This document shows positions 51,793 to 62,355 of a DNA stretch of 64,000 nt, in pieces. The position numbers were made by a program, and so were the translations under genes. The stretch spans positions 124,001 to 188,000 of the forward strand of contig UCCS01000006.1 in NCBI GenBank assembly GCA_900470965.1. The letters run 5' to 3'. The notes beneath the pieces are model-generated. The model saw only the letters and a list, made by a program, of their open reading frames with translations, ran no database searches and was not told where the DNA came from. This DNA comes from Hyphomicrobiales bacterium (GTDB lineage: Bacteria; Pseudomonadota; Alphaproteobacteria; Rhizobiales; Rhizobiaceae). Each line of letters opens with the position of its first letter. Position 1 is the stretch's first letter.

Positions 51793-51817
51793 AATGCCAA
51801 CGCATCCCAATTGTTCC
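51793..51817 (-). promoter_or_regulatory. EcfG-like promoter of the tiny membrane-peptide gene
   Basis: On the minus strand GGAAC (51817-51813), 16 bases, then CATT (51796-51793), one mismatch from CGTT. The start codon follows 36 bases later. Confidence 0.4.
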
Positions 51818-51876
51818 GGATAGGAGAATATTCAATCAAATAGACGCCATCAGTCAGCGCCTCGAACGCGCCGGTG

Positions 51877-52041
51877 TCAGCCGACGACGCCGCAAACCAT
51901 AGCGACGACGAAAAGGAAAGCCGCCGTGAAAAATGTTGCATGGATCGCGGTCTGGATTCTGTGCCGCGTAGTGACCGGCTTCTTTGCCGGTACGGATCCG
52001 TACTGGTTCACGTGAGTATGCGAAATACCCAGATTTGCCAT
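51877..52041 (-). CDS. Small single-helix membrane protein (54 aa)
   Basis: A 54-aa ORF (MANLGISHTHVNQYGSVPAK, then a basic linker TTRHRIQTAIHA and the hydrophobic end TFFTAAFLFVVAMVCGVVG). GGAG lies seven bases before the ATG at 52041, which supports this start over the longer open frame to 52161. The topology is an N-terminal cytoplasmic or periplasmic segment with a C-terminal membrane anchor. No family recognised. It is one of three very small genes on the same strand upstream of ndvB. Confidence 0.6.
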   Translation of the reverse strand: MANLGISHTHVNQYGSVPAKKPVTTRHRIQTAIHATFFTAAFLFVVAMVCGVVG

Positions 52042-52173
52042 GTGTCGCCTCCGCCTGTTTGTTTTGCGGCCGAATTGCCAGCTCGCATTTATATTCTTAC
52101 ATTCTCTATAAGGTAGGTAGAGATAAAATTCCGTCCAGAGCAGGCGGAAGAGAAAATCCACCCAGGCGCCAAC

Positions 52174-52362
52174 TCAGCAGAGCGTGCGCCATGCCCAGAT
52201 CCAGGAACGCTCGACGGCGCTGTCGCTCTGGGGTGCATTGGGGGATGTCTCGATCAACCGGCGATCCTTTTCTGCCGGGATAGTCACGGAGGCGGTTTCC
52301 CTCCGCTCGACCTTAACAGGAGGATCGAGGTAACCCATGGTCATCCCACCGAGAAAGAACAT
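52174..52362 (-). CDS. Small hypothetical protein (62 aa)
   Basis: A 62-aa ORF with a strong ribosome-binding site (GGAGG, seven bases before the ATG). The sequence (MFFLGGMTMGYLDPPVKVER to VERSWIWAWRTLC) is hydrophilic in the middle and Trp-rich at the end, with no signal peptide or recognised domain. Internal ATGs at codons 7 and 9 are possible starts. A promoter with a consensus TTGACA lies 45-72 bases upstream, and a dyad overlaps it. Coding status is moderately supported. Confidence 0.5.
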   Translation of the reverse strand: MFFLGGMTMGYLDPPVKVERRETASVTIPAEKDRRLIETSPNAPQSDSAVERSWIWAWRTLC

Positions 52363-52406
52363 GCCTCAACCTCCATCGATCACGAAAGCTAACGGTCGTT
52401 AACGGG

Positions 52407-52434
52407 ATCATGACAGAACTAAGGCAGCTGTCAA
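52407..52434 (-). promoter_or_regulatory. Sigma-70 promoter with overlapping dyad
   Basis: TTGACA (52434-52429), 16 bases, CATGAT (52412-52407) on the minus strand. TGACAG (52411-52416) and CTGTCA (52428-52433) form an inverted repeat across it, a possible operator for the 62-codon gene. Confidence 0.45.
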
Positions 52435-52524
52435 TAGTCTAGTCGAATGGTCGTGTTTTAGGGAAACATTATCCTTAACGCCGACGGCATGCGATATTTT
52501 TCAAGGGCTTGAAAACATTGGCTT

Positions 52525-53274
52525 TCAAGCCTTCACGAAACCCTTGCTGGCGATCATCAAATTTCGCGTGTACTCCTCGTGAACGCTCTCGGCGGCAAGT
52601 TCGGCCGATGTCAGCCGTTCAACAACAGCGCCGCCGCGCATCACGGCAAGCCTCTTGCACATATGGGTGATGACCCCAAGATCGTGGCTGACCATGACGA
52701 ATGTCAGTTTCCGGTCCCGCCGGATCTGCTCCAGCAGATTGAGAACCTCCGCCTGTACCGAGGCGTCGAGCGCCGATGTCGGCTCATCGAGCAGCAGGAT
52801 GGATGGCTCGACAATCAATGCGCGGGCGATCGCCACACGCTGCCGCTGGCCTCCGGAAAGCTGATGCGGGTAGCGGAAGCGAAAACCATTGCCGAGCCCG
52901 ACTTCGTCAAGCGCCCGTGCGATGCGCTTCTCGCTGTCGCTGATACCGTGGATGGCGAGCGGTTCCAGAAGCAGCCGGTCGACGGTCTGGCGCGGATGCA
53001 GCGACCCGTAGGGATCCTGGAAGACCATCTGGACGCTTCGATAGAAGCCTTTGCTGCGCTTCGAACCCTTAAGCGGCTCGCCGTGAATGCGGATCGTTCC
53101 CTCGCTGACAGGCGCAAGCCCGGCGACCGCGCGCAGCAGCGTCGATTTGCCCGAGCCGGACTCACCGACGAGGCCGAAGGATTCGCCGCTTTCGATGGAA
53201 ACGCTCACATCCTTCAGCGCATGGAAATGGTCGTAGACGACACCAAGGTGGTCTGCAGACAGCGCCGTACTCAT
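52525..53274 (-). CDS. Peptide ABC transporter ATP-binding protein (DppF/OppF-like)
   Basis: A 249-aa ATPase, the second of two that drive the importer. Walker A is GESGSGKST, the Q-loop VQMVFQDPYGSLHPRQT is the DppF/OppF form, the signature is LSGGQRQR, and Walker B is LLLDEPTSALDASVQ. The start at 53274 overlaps the stop codon of the preceding ATPase gene (ATGA); an ATG nine bases upstream is also in frame. It lacks the C-terminal oligopeptide-transporter extension of many OppF proteins. It closes the six-gene operon. Confidence 0.92.
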   Translation of the reverse strand: MSTALSADHLGVVYDHFHALKDVSVSIESGESFGLVGESGSGKSTLLRAVAGLAPVSEGTIRIHGEPLKGSKRSKGFYRSVQMVFQDPYGSLHPRQTVDRLLLEPLAIHGISDSEKRIARALDEVGLGNGFRFRYPHQLSGGQRQRVAIARALIVEPSILLLDEPTSALDASVQAEVLNLLEQIRRDRKLTFVMVSHDLGVITHMCKRLAVMRGGAVVERLTSAELAAESVHEEYTRNLMIASKGFVKA

Positions 53275-54104
53275 AGAGCCCACTCCGGCTTGCGGTCGAG
53301 AACCGGCAGCGGATGCCTGTCTTCACCGATCTGCGGCATGCAGTTCAGCAGGCCTTGCGTATAGGGATGCTTCGCGTTGCGAAGCTCGGATGCGGCGATC
53401 TCTTCGACGATACGACCGGCATACATGACGATGACACGGTCGCAGAAAGAGGAGACGAGTCTCAGATCGTGGGAGACGAAGATCAGCCCCATACCACGGT
53501 CGGACACCAGCCGGTCCATGATCCTCAAGACATCGAGCTGGACTGTTACGTCGAGGGCCGAAGTGGGCTCGTCGGCGATCAGCAGTTCCGGCCCGGCGAT
53601 CAGCATCATGGCGATCATCGCGCGCTGGCCCATGCCACCCGAAACCTCGTGAGGATAGAGACCGAAGACACGGTTGGGATCGCGGATCTGCACCGCTTCC
53701 AGCATGTCGAGCGCACGGTCGCGCGCCTCGCCTTTGCCGACCTTCTCATGGGTGCGCAATGTTTCACAGATCTGCTTGCCGATGGTCATGACCGGATCGA
53801 GCGAATATTTCGGATCCTGGAGGATCATGGCGATACGTTTGCCGCGCAGCTTGCGCCGTTCGGCAGCCGAAGCCTTGAGGAGATCAAGGCCGCTGAAATC
53901 CAGCGCGTCGGCGGTGACGACACCATGCGTCGGTGTCAGCCCCATGATGGCGCGGCCGGTCTGCGACTTGCCGGAGCCGGATTCGCCGACGATACCGAGA
54001 CGCTCCTTGCCGAGCGTGAACGACACGCTGCGCACGGCCTCGATAACACCAGTGCGGGTCGGATAGCTGACACGCAGGTTTTCGACGGTCAGAAGCGAGC
54101 TCAT
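53271..54104 (-). CDS. Peptide ABC transporter ATP-binding protein (DppD/OppD-like)
   Basis: A 277-aa ATPase with Walker A GESGSGKSQ, the Q-loop IAMILQDPKYSLDPVMT, a variant signature VSGGMGQR, and Walker B LLIADEPTSALDVT. The C-terminal segment (HPYTQGLLNCMP) is the start of the oligopeptide-transporter extension, which is short here: the cysteine-rich iron-sulfur motif seen in some DppD proteins is absent. It overlaps both neighbours by four bases, so all downstream genes are translationally coupled. Confidence 0.92.
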   Translation of the reverse strand: MSSLLTVENLRVSYPTRTGVIEAVRSVSFTLGKERLGIVGESGSGKSQTGRAIMGLTPTHGVVTADALDFSGLDLLKASAAERRKLRGKRIAMILQDPKYSLDPVMTIGKQICETLRTHEKVGKGEARDRALDMLEAVQIRDPNRVFGLYPHEVSGGMGQRAMIAMMLIAGPELLIADEPTSALDVTVQLDVLRIMDRLVSDRGMGLIFVSHDLRLVSSFCDRVIVMYAGRIVEEIAASELRNAKHPYTQGLLNCMPQIGEDRHPLPVLDRKPEWAL

Positions 54105-55036
54105 TGGCCGGCCTCCTTCGGATCGAGCGCATCGCGCAGGCCGTCACCCAACAGGTTGAAGCCGAGGCTGACGACGAGGATGGCAATGCCGGGCATGGCC
54201 GCGACCCACCACTGGTCGAGGATGAAGCGGCGCCCGGAGGCGATCATTGCACCCCATTCCGGCAGTGGCGGCTGTGCGCCGAGGCCGAGGAAGCCGAGGC
54301 CGGCGGCCGTGAGGATGATGCCCGCCATGTCGAGCGTCACGCGCACGATCAGCGAGGAGATGCAAAGCGGCATGACGTGCCTGATAATGATGCGCAGCGG
54401 CGAGGCGCCCATCAGCTTGACCGCCGAGATATAGTCGGAGCGCCGGACCGTTAGTGTCTCGGCGCGGGCGATGCGCGCATAAGGTGGCCAGGAGGTGATG
54501 GCGATGGCGATGATGGCGTTCTGGATGCCGGGCCCGAGGGCTGCGACGAAGGCAAGCGCCAGCACGAGCTTCGGGAAGGCAAGGAAGATATCGGTGATAC
54601 GCATCAGCGTCGCATCCACCCATCCTCCGGCATAGCCCGACACAGTGCCGACGATGAGGCCGACCGGCGCGGAGATGATGGCGACCAGCACGACCACGAG
54701 CAATGTCAGCCGCGAGCCGTAAACGAGACGTGAGAAGATATCGCGGCCCTGATCGTCGGTGCCGAGCAGATAGCCGGCGCTGCCGGGCGACAGCAGGCGG
54801 GCATTCATGAGATCGCCGACAACGGGATTGTGGGTGGCGATCAGATTGGCAAAGGCAGCAATCAGTAGCAGCGCCACGATGATCAGCAGGCCGACGACGG
54901 CAAGCCGGTTTGCCGTAAACTGCCGCCAGGTAACGTAGGCGCGGCCGAGCCGGGCCTGCATGCGTGACTGCGGCCGGTCGGACAGCAACCAGTCACGGCG
55001 GCTCAAGGGCGTGGAAGGCGTGGTCGGAACCGTCAT
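54101..55036 (-). CDS. Peptide ABC transporter permease (DppC/OppC-like)
   Basis: A 311-aa permease. The N-terminal segment (LAVVGLLIIVALLLIAAFAN) is the OppC_N helix, followed by GTDDQGRDIFSRLVYGSRLT, a hallmark of DppC-type subunits. The EAA coupling loop reads AVKLMGASPLRIIIRHVMPL. About six helices. It pairs with the DppB-like permease encoded just upstream and overlaps it by four bases. Confidence 0.93.
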   Translation of the reverse strand: MTVPTTPSTPLSRRDWLLSDRPQSRMQARLGRAYVTWRQFTANRLAVVGLLIIVALLLIAAFANLIATHNPVVGDLMNARLLSPGSAGYLLGTDDQGRDIFSRLVYGSRLTLLVVVLVAIISAPVGLIVGTVSGYAGGWVDATLMRITDIFLAFPKLVLALAFVAALGPGIQNAIIAIAITSWPPYARIARAETLTVRRSDYISAVKLMGASPLRIIIRHVMPLCISSLIVRVTLDMAGIILTAAGLGFLGLGAQPPLPEWGAMIASGRRFILDQWWVAAMPGIAILVVSLGFNLLGDGLRDALDPKEAGQ

Positions 55037-56100
55037 CGGTTGCGCGTCCTCGGGTCGAGTATCCGATAGAGAAGATCGGAAATAAGGTTGATGCCGACAA
55101 AGACCGTGCCGATGACGATCGTGCCGCCAAGTACGGCGTTCATGTCGGCGTTTTGCAGCGAGTTGGTGATGTAGAGGCCGATGCCCGGCCAGGAGAAGAC
55201 CGTTTCCGTCAGCACCGAGCCTTCAAGCAGGCCCGCATAGGAAAGCGCTATGACGGTGACGAGCGGCACCGCCGCATTTCTCAGCGCATGACCCCAGATC
55301 ACCCGCGTTTCCGATAGGCCCTTGGCGCGGGCTGCCACCACATATTCCTGCGACAGCTCGTTCAGCATGAAGCTGCGGGTCATGCGGCTGATATAGGCGA
55401 GCGAGAAATAGCCGAGCAGCGAGGCCGGCAGGATGATGTGGCGGAAGACGTCATAGAAAACATCCCACTGCCCCTGCCAGGCACTATCGAGGAGATAGAA
55501 GCCGGTGACCGGCGTAAAACTGTACTCATAGACGATGTCGATACGGCCGGGGAAAGCCACCCAGCGCAGCCGCGCATAGAAGATGACGAGCGAGATCAGC
55601 GCCAGCCAGAAGATCGGCACCGAATAGCCGACGAGGCCGATGACGCGCACGACCTGGTCGGCAATGCTGCCGCGGCGCACGGCAGCGAGAACGCCAAGCG
55701 GCACACCGACAACAGAGCCGATGATCGTGCCGACGGTCGCAAGTTCCAGCGTCGCAGGGAAGACGCGGCGAATATCGACCATGACCGGATTGGTGGTCAG
55801 GACGGAATTGCCGAAATCACCGGAAAGGATGCCTTTTAGATAGATATAGAACTGCTCGTAGAGCGGCAGGTCAAAGCCCATCTCGCGGCGGACTCGCTCC
55901 ACGACATGGGTCGGCGCGCGGTCGCCGAGTATGGCGAGCACGGGATCGATCGGCACAACGCGGCCGATGAAGAAGGTGACGGCCAGAAGGCCGAGATAGG
56001 TGGTGGCGGCGGCGAAGAGGAAACGCCCCAGCGCCTTCGCAAAGGAGAGTGCACGGCCCTTGCGGGGCCGCGCCTCCTGTCTTGTTTCGACGATGCTCAC
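55033..56100 (-). CDS. Peptide ABC transporter permease (DppB/OppB-like)
   Basis: A 355-aa permease with six helices. The typical DppB features are the N-terminal helix (YLGLLAVTFFIGRVVPIDPV), the periplasmic segment RREMGFDLPLYEQFYIYLKG, and the coupling loop with ARAKGLSETRVIWGHALRNA. It starts with GTG at 56100, 21 bases after the binding-protein gene, and overlaps the next permease gene by four bases. Confidence 0.93.
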   Translation of the reverse strand: MSIVETRQEARPRKGRALSFAKALGRFLFAAATTYLGLLAVTFFIGRVVPIDPVLAILGDRAPTHVVERVRREMGFDLPLYEQFYIYLKGILSGDFGNSVLTTNPVMVDIRRVFPATLELATVGTIIGSVVGVPLGVLAAVRRGSIADQVVRVIGLVGYSVPIFWLALISLVIFYARLRWVAFPGRIDIVYEYSFTPVTGFYLLDSAWQGQWDVFYDVFRHIILPASLLGYFSLAYISRMTRSFMLNELSQEYVVAARAKGLSETRVIWGHALRNAAVPLVTVIALSYAGLLEGSVLTETVFSWPGIGLYITNSLQNADMNAVLGGTIVIGTVFVGINLISDLLYRILDPRTRNR

Positions 56101-56121
56101 TGGATCAGCCTAGCCGGCTCA

Positions 56122-57762
56122 TCACTTCGAGATCGGGCCTACATAGTTCGTGTCGAAGCTGGGACCCAGCTTGAAGTCCTTGAGGCTCTTGCGATAGCCG
56201 GCCACTTCGATCTGCTGGAAGATGACGACGAAGGGGCTGTTGGCCAGGAACTTTTTCTGGACATCCTCATACATGGCCGCACGCTTAGCGGCGTCACGTT
56301 CAAGAAGGGCGGCCTTCGTTTCCTTGTCGAGTTCGGGCGCTTCCCAGGTATTGCGCCATGCGAGCGTCTTCACCGTACCGGCGTCGGAATTGTCCGGGTT
56401 GGATGTGAACGTGTCGGCGTTGGAGTTCGGGTCGAAATAGTCCGAGCCCCACTGGCCGATATATATGTCGTGCGTGCGAGCGCGGTACTTGGTCAGCGTC
56501 TGCTTGCCGTCACCGGGGATGATTTCCATCTTCACGCCGGCCTGGGCGAGTGTCTGCTGCATGGATTCGGCAATGCCGGTGACCGGCTGCGTGTTGCGCA
56601 CATCCATGGTGACCGAGAAACCATCCGGCAGGCCGGCCTTGGCGAGCAGTTCCTTCGCCTTTGCAACGTCGAGCTTGTAGGGGTTCTCATTCAGCGCACC
56701 GAGCTGGCCGGTCGGCAGGAAAGTCTGGTGGATCTCGCCGATGCCCTTGATGAGGGTCGCGCCGATTGCATCGTAGTCGACCAGATATTTGAAGGCTTCC
56801 TGGACCTCAGGCTTCTTCAGATTCTCGTTCTTGCCGTTAAGGCTGACATAATAGACCGTGCTCTTCGGCGCATTGGTCGTCGCCAGATCCGCATTTTTGG
56901 TCACGGCGTCGAGGTCGCCGGGCTCCAGGTTGCGGGCGATATCGATATCACCGGCCTCAAGCGCCAGGCGCTGAGCGGAGCTTTCCTTCATGTAGCGGTA
57001 AATGACGCGATTAAGCTTTGCCTTCTCGCCGTAATAATTGTCGTTACGCTCCATGACGACGACTTCGTTGGCGCGCCACTCACGCAGCTTGTAAGCGCCG
57101 GAGCCGGCATAATTCGTCTTCAGCCACTCGTTGCCGAAGTCGTTGTCGTATTTGTGGTCGGCATCGACGGTGACCGGTTTCACATGATCAAGAACCAGCT
57201 TCTTGTCGACGACAGAAGCCACCGTTGCCGTCAGGCAGTTCAGTACGAAGCTCGGCGCATAGGCCTTGTCGACAGTGAAGGTGAAGGTGGTCGGATCGAC
57301 GGCCTTTGCCTTTTCGGTGACGTTGTCGCCGGTCAGGCCGAACTGGGTGAGAATGAAGGCCGGGCTCTTGTCGAGCTTCACCGCACGCTCGAAGGACCAG
57401 GCAACGTCTTCGGCGGTGATCGGATTGCCGGAGGCGAACTTCAGATCCGGCTTCAGCTTGAACGTATAGGTCAGGCCGTCATCGGAAACGGTCCAGCTGT
57501 CGGCGAGATCGCCCTTGATCTTTGACGTGTCGTTCATGTCGAGACGAACGAGCAGGCTGTAGGTGTTGCTTGTGACTTCCGCAGTCGAAAGCTCGAAAGC
57601 TTCGCCCGGATCCATCGTGATGATGTCGTCGATGGCAAAACCTTCGACGAGCGTGTCCTTCGGCGTCTCTGCAAAGGCCGCAGGCGCTGCTACCATCAGG
57701 AGCGAAAGCGCAGCCCCTGCGGAAAGAAGACGGAAGCTGCGGTTGAGTTTGGTAATCATCAT
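56122..57762 (-). CDS. Peptide ABC transporter substrate-binding protein (family 5)
   Basis: A 546-aa periplasmic binding protein of the DppA/OppA family. The signal peptide ends PAAFA-ET. Landmarks include PITAEDVAWSFERAVKLDKS and the family-5 fold blocks KPEVQEAFKYLVDYDAIGAT and YDANF-like ends. The ligand is a peptide or peptide-like compound; the dipeptidase gene directly upstream in the same unit suggests imported di- or tripeptides. AGGGG lies eight bases before the ATG. The high length is normal for this family. Confidence 0.92.
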   Translation of the reverse strand: MMITKLNRSFRLLSAGAALSLLMVAAPAAFAETPKDTLVEGFAIDDIITMDPGEAFELSTAEVTSNTYSLLVRLDMNDTSKIKGDLADSWTVSDDGLTYTFKLKPDLKFASGNPITAEDVAWSFERAVKLDKSPAFILTQFGLTGDNVTEKAKAVDPTTFTFTVDKAYAPSFVLNCLTATVASVVDKKLVLDHVKPVTVDADHKYDNDFGNEWLKTNYAGSGAYKLREWRANEVVVMERNDNYYGEKAKLNRVIYRYMKESSAQRLALEAGDIDIARNLEPGDLDAVTKNADLATTNAPKSTVYYVSLNGKNENLKKPEVQEAFKYLVDYDAIGATLIKGIGEIHQTFLPTGQLGALNENPYKLDVAKAKELLAKAGLPDGFSVTMDVRNTQPVTGIAESMQQTLAQAGVKMEIIPGDGKQTLTKYRARTHDIYIGQWGSDYFDPNSNADTFTSNPDNSDAGTVKTLAWRNTWEAPELDKETKAALLERDAAKRAAMYEDVQKKFLANSPFVVIFQQIEVAGYRKSLKDFKLGPSFDTNYVGPISK

Positions 57763-57806
57763 GGTTTGTTCCCCTGTTTTGATTGATTACTAAGTATTAT
57801 TTGGTT

Positions 57807-58865
57807 TCAGGCGTCCTCTTCCCTCCACGCCGAAGCCAGAATGCGAAGCCAGTTTTCGCTGGCCATTTTGGTCAAGTCCTCTTCACCATAGCCAGCTTGC
57901 CGGAGAGCGGCAATCAGCCTCTGGTTGCCCGAGGCATCACCGATTTCTTCCGGAATGGTAGCACCGTCAAAGTCCGAGCCGAGCGCCACGCAGTCGATCC
58001 CGACGCGGTTCACGAGATAGTCGATATGGCGGATCATGTCGGAAAGCGGCGTGTCTACATCGGAGCGGCCGTCTGGACGAAGCATGGCGGTGGCGTAGTT
58101 CACGCCAACGAGCCCGCGACGCTCACGGATCGCATCAAGCTGCCTGTCGGTGAGGTTGCGCGCGACCGGCGTCAACGCGTGGACGTTGGAATGGCTGGCT
58201 ACGAGCGGCTGATCGCTCGTCTTCGCCACATCCCAGAAGCCCTTCTCGGTGATATGGGCAAGGTCGATCATGATTCCGAGGCGGTTGCATTCGCGCACCA
58301 GCGCGAAGCCGGCTTCCGTCAGACCCGGCGCCGTATCCGGCGAGCTCGGGAAGGCAAAGGGCACGCCATGACCGAAGATATTGTGCCGGCTCCACACCGG
58401 GCCGAGCGAGCGCAGCCCGGCGGCATAAAAAACATCAAGCGCAGCAAGATCGGCGCTGATCGCCTCGCAGCCTTCGATATGCATGACAGCAGCGAAAATG
58501 CCTGATGCCATCGCCTTACGGATATCTTTCACCGTGCGGCAGAGCCGCCAGGCGCCGGCACGGTCGAGCCGGAGCGCAATCGCCGCCATTTCCGTAGCAA
58601 TTGTGAGCGACGGCAGTGGATCAAGGGGGGCAGCAAGCGGCGTTGCGTAGTGGCCGTTCCCATCCGGATCGGCAAAAACCAGATCGCCCGAGGGAATGTA
58701 GATGGCACAAAGGCCGCCCGCCAGACCGCCGGCCTTCGACCGCGGAGCATCTATATGGCCTGCGGTCGTACCGTCAGCAAATTCCGCAACCGGATCACTT
58801 CCGTCTTTCGCATGGGACCAGAGTCGAAGGAGAACGTCGTTATGACCGTCGAATACGAGTTGCAT
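57807..58865 (-). CDS. Membrane dipeptidase-family (M19) zinc peptidase
   Basis: A 352-aa cytoplasmic peptidase of the renal-dipeptidase family, without a signal peptide. The binuclear zinc ligands are visible: H8 and D10 in FDGHNDV, the bridging Glu in MHIEGCEA, His in DLAHIT and in ASHSNVHA, and Asp in SDFDG. M19 enzymes cleave dipeptides, including L-D types that other peptidases leave. The start at 58865 has AGGA six bases upstream; a 14-codon upstream extension is unlikely. It is the first gene of the operon, followed 44 bases later by the peptide-binding protein. Confidence 0.92.
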   Translation of the reverse strand: MQLVFDGHNDVLLRLWSHAKDGSDPVAEFADGTTAGHIDAPRSKAGGLAGGLCAIYIPSGDLVFADPDGNGHYATPLAAPLDPLPSLTIATEMAAIALRLDRAGAWRLCRTVKDIRKAMASGIFAAVMHIEGCEAISADLAALDVFYAAGLRSLGPVWSRHNIFGHGVPFAFPSSPDTAPGLTEAGFALVRECNRLGIMIDLAHITEKGFWDVAKTSDQPLVASHSNVHALTPVARNLTDRQLDAIRERRGLVGVNYATAMLRPDGRSDVDTPLSDMIRHIDYLVNRVGIDCVALGSDFDGATIPEEIGDASGNQRLIAALRQAGYGEEDLTKMASENWLRILASAWREEDA

Positions 58866-58974
58866 CTGCTTTCCTGCACTGCCCGAACGGGCGGATCGAA
58901 GCGGCAAGAATAGAAAAGCTGGCAGAAAGCGCCACCTATTTTTTTACAAATGCGCAATGGAGAAACCGTGCAAT

Positions 58975-58987
58975 TTTGCGATGCAAA
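58975..58987. promoter_or_regulatory. TTTGC-N3-GCAAA dyad upstream of the dipeptidase operon
   Basis: A 13-bp perfect inverted repeat, 110 bases upstream of the dipeptidase start and 91 bases upstream of the divergent NUDIX gene. It could be an operator for either. No regulator is encoded nearby. Confidence 0.35.
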
Positions 58988-59077
58988 AAGGTAACGTCGC
59001 AAATACCTTGGATGCCACAGTCCGCAGGCTCAACCGCCGCGGAACGTCTTTTACCGCCAATGATCTGAGAGAACCCC

Positions 59078-59629
59078 ATGAGTGAGGAAATTTTCCAGGC
59101 GCTTATTCGACAATACCCGGATGCCAGGCTGACGACAGCCGATCAGCCCTTGCCGGAAACCGATTTTGAGACACAGAAACACAAGCACTTTTCCCGCAGG
59201 GCGTTGGGCGGAGCGATCGGCATCATCCATAATGCCGGAGGCCAAATCGTCCTGGCGAAGAGAAGCGGTATGCATGCAGGCTGGTCTCTGCCGGGCGGAA
59301 CGGTCGAAGAGGGCGAGGATTTCTCCGCCGCATTTCGCCGGGAGATATCTGAAGAGGTCGGCGTGTCTTTGGATCTGATGGATCTAATCGAAGTCGAACG
59401 AAAAAAGTTTATTTCACCACAAGGCGAAACCTTCGATTTTCTGCTCACCGTCTTCGAAGCATGGATGCGTGAGGAAGAGCTGCCGGGACCAACGGATGAC
59501 GCTATCGCGGAAGGGCTGGAAATCGCTCTCTTCTACCCGGCCGATATTCCTTCCGAGATGATTTTGGGTGATCGCGAGAAACTCCTGCAACATTTGAAGA
59601 CATCGGGAGCCCTGGATCCTTCGTTGTGA
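59078..59629 (+). CDS. NUDIX hydrolase
   Basis: A 183-aa hydrolase of nucleoside diphosphate-linked compounds. The Nudix box is complete: G-G-T-V-E-E-G-E-D-F-S-A-A-F-R-R-E-I-S-E-E-V-G-V, with the REISEEVG metal site intact. An N-terminal 40-residue segment precedes the domain. Substrate preference cannot be read; housecleaning of oxidised or capped nucleotides is typical. It stands alone, divergent from the dipeptidase operon, and has its own terminator. Confidence 0.92.
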   Translation: MSEEIFQALIRQYPDARLTTADQPLPETDFETQKHKHFSRRALGGAIGIIHNAGGQIVLAKRSGMHAGWSLPGGTVEEGEDFSAAFRREISEEVGVSLDLMDLIEVERKKFISPQGETFDFLLTVFEAWMREEELPGPTDDAIAEGLEIALFYPADIPSEMILGDREKLLQHLKTSGALDPSL

Positions 59630-59655
59630 TCGCAGCCATTCCCCATGAAACAATG

Positions 59656-59678
59656 AAGGGGGCCGAAGCCCCCTTTTT
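59656..59678 (+). terminator. Intrinsic terminator of the NUDIX gene
   Basis: AAGGGGGC and GCCCCCTT pair perfectly around CGAA, followed by TTT. It lies 26 bases past the stop codon and just before the convergent permease stop. Confidence 0.85.
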
Positions 59679-59683
59679 CCGGT

Positions 59684-60709
59684 TCAGTGCTTGATCCGTT
59701 TCTTCTGCCTGTAGACGTCGATGACGACGGCCGCGATGATGATGACGCCCTTGACGATTTCCTGGTAATAGGCATCGATCCTGAGGAAAGTGAAGCCTGA
59801 CGTCATGACGCCGAGGATGATGGTGCCGATGACGGTGCCGGTGATGCGCCCGACGCCGCCGGTAAGCGAGGTGCCGCCGATGACGGTCGCGGCAATCGCG
59901 TCGAGTTCATACCCGACCCCCATGCTCGCTTGCGCGGTTTCAGCGCGCGCTGCCGTGACGATACCGGCAAGACCGGCAAGCAGTCCCGCGATCACATAGA
60001 CCTTGACGAGGTGGGCCTCGATATTGATGCCAGATACGCGCGCAGCCTGCGGGTTCGCGCCGATGGCATAGGTGAACTTGCCATAGCGCGTGTAGCGCAG
60101 CGCAATATGAAAGATCAGCGCGACGACGAGGAAAACGACAACCGGCCACGCCTTAGTTCCAATGAAATGAAACTGCTCGGTAATGCCGGAAACCGGCTGT
60201 CCCTTCGTATACCACTTCGCCACACCTCTGGCCGAAACGAACATGCCGAGCGTCGCGATAAACGGCGGTATCTTCGTGTAGGCGATGAGCGCGCCGTTTA
60301 TGAGACCGGCCGCCGCCCCGATCAGCAGGCCGATCATGATCGGCACGAGAGCCGGCAGGTCGGTCAGCGACGGGAAGACGGCTCGTCCCCAGGTAGAGGA
60401 CTGGGCGAAGCTCGTTGCGATCATCGCTGTCATGCCGACGACCGAGCCCGACGAAAGATCGATGCCGCCGGTGATGATGACCTGGGTGACGCCGACGGCG
60501 ATAATGCCGATGACGGAAACCTGCAGGATCATGATCGTCAGGCGCTGCGAGTTCAGAAGGAAGCTCTGGCCGATGAAGATCCAGCCAAGGATTTCGTAGA
60601 TGAGCGCAATACCAACCAACACGAGGAAGATGCTGAGTTCCGGCGGCACACGCCGCCTTCTCGGCCGGGTTGCGAGCGGAGCCGTACCCTCTGCTGCCTT
60701 GGTAGTCAT
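59684..60709 (-). CDS. Sugar ABC transporter permease (RbsC-like, probable inositol)
   Basis: A 341-aa permease of the ribose/xylose/inositol (CUT2) group, with eight to ten helices. The segment [20 protein letters not shown] is the CUT2 hallmark and [20 protein letters not shown] the conserved cytoplasmic block. It would dimerise in the membrane and take substrate from the binding protein encoded at 62356-63285. GGGAGG lies seven bases before the ATG. It is the last gene of a three-gene operon. Confidence 0.93.
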   Translation of the reverse strand: MTTKAAEGTAPLATRPRRRRVPPELSIFLVLVGIALIYEILGWIFIGQSFLLNSQRLTIMILQVSVIGIIAVGVTQVIITGGIDLSSGSVVGMTAMIATSFAQSSTWGRAVFPSLTDLPALVPIMIGLLIGAAAGLINGALIAYTKIPPFIATLGMFVSARGVAKWYTKGQPVSGITEQFHFIGTKAWPVVVFLVVALIFHIALRYTRYGKFTYAIGANPQAARVSGINIEAHLVKVYVIAGLLAGLAGIVTAARAETAQASMGVGYELDAIAATVIGGTSLTGGVGRITGTVIGTIILGVMTSGFTFLRIDAYYQEIVKGVIIIAAVVIDVYRQKKRIKH

Positions 60710-60743
60710 GTCAAACCTCCCTTTGGCGATCGCGGACAGCGCA

Positions 60744-62285
<1,542 letters not shown>

Positions 62286-62355
62286 ATCATCTCCTCCGGA
62301 TACGGACAGGCTGAAAGGATGCGGGCAGAGCCCGCATCCTGCTTGGCGTTTTGCC

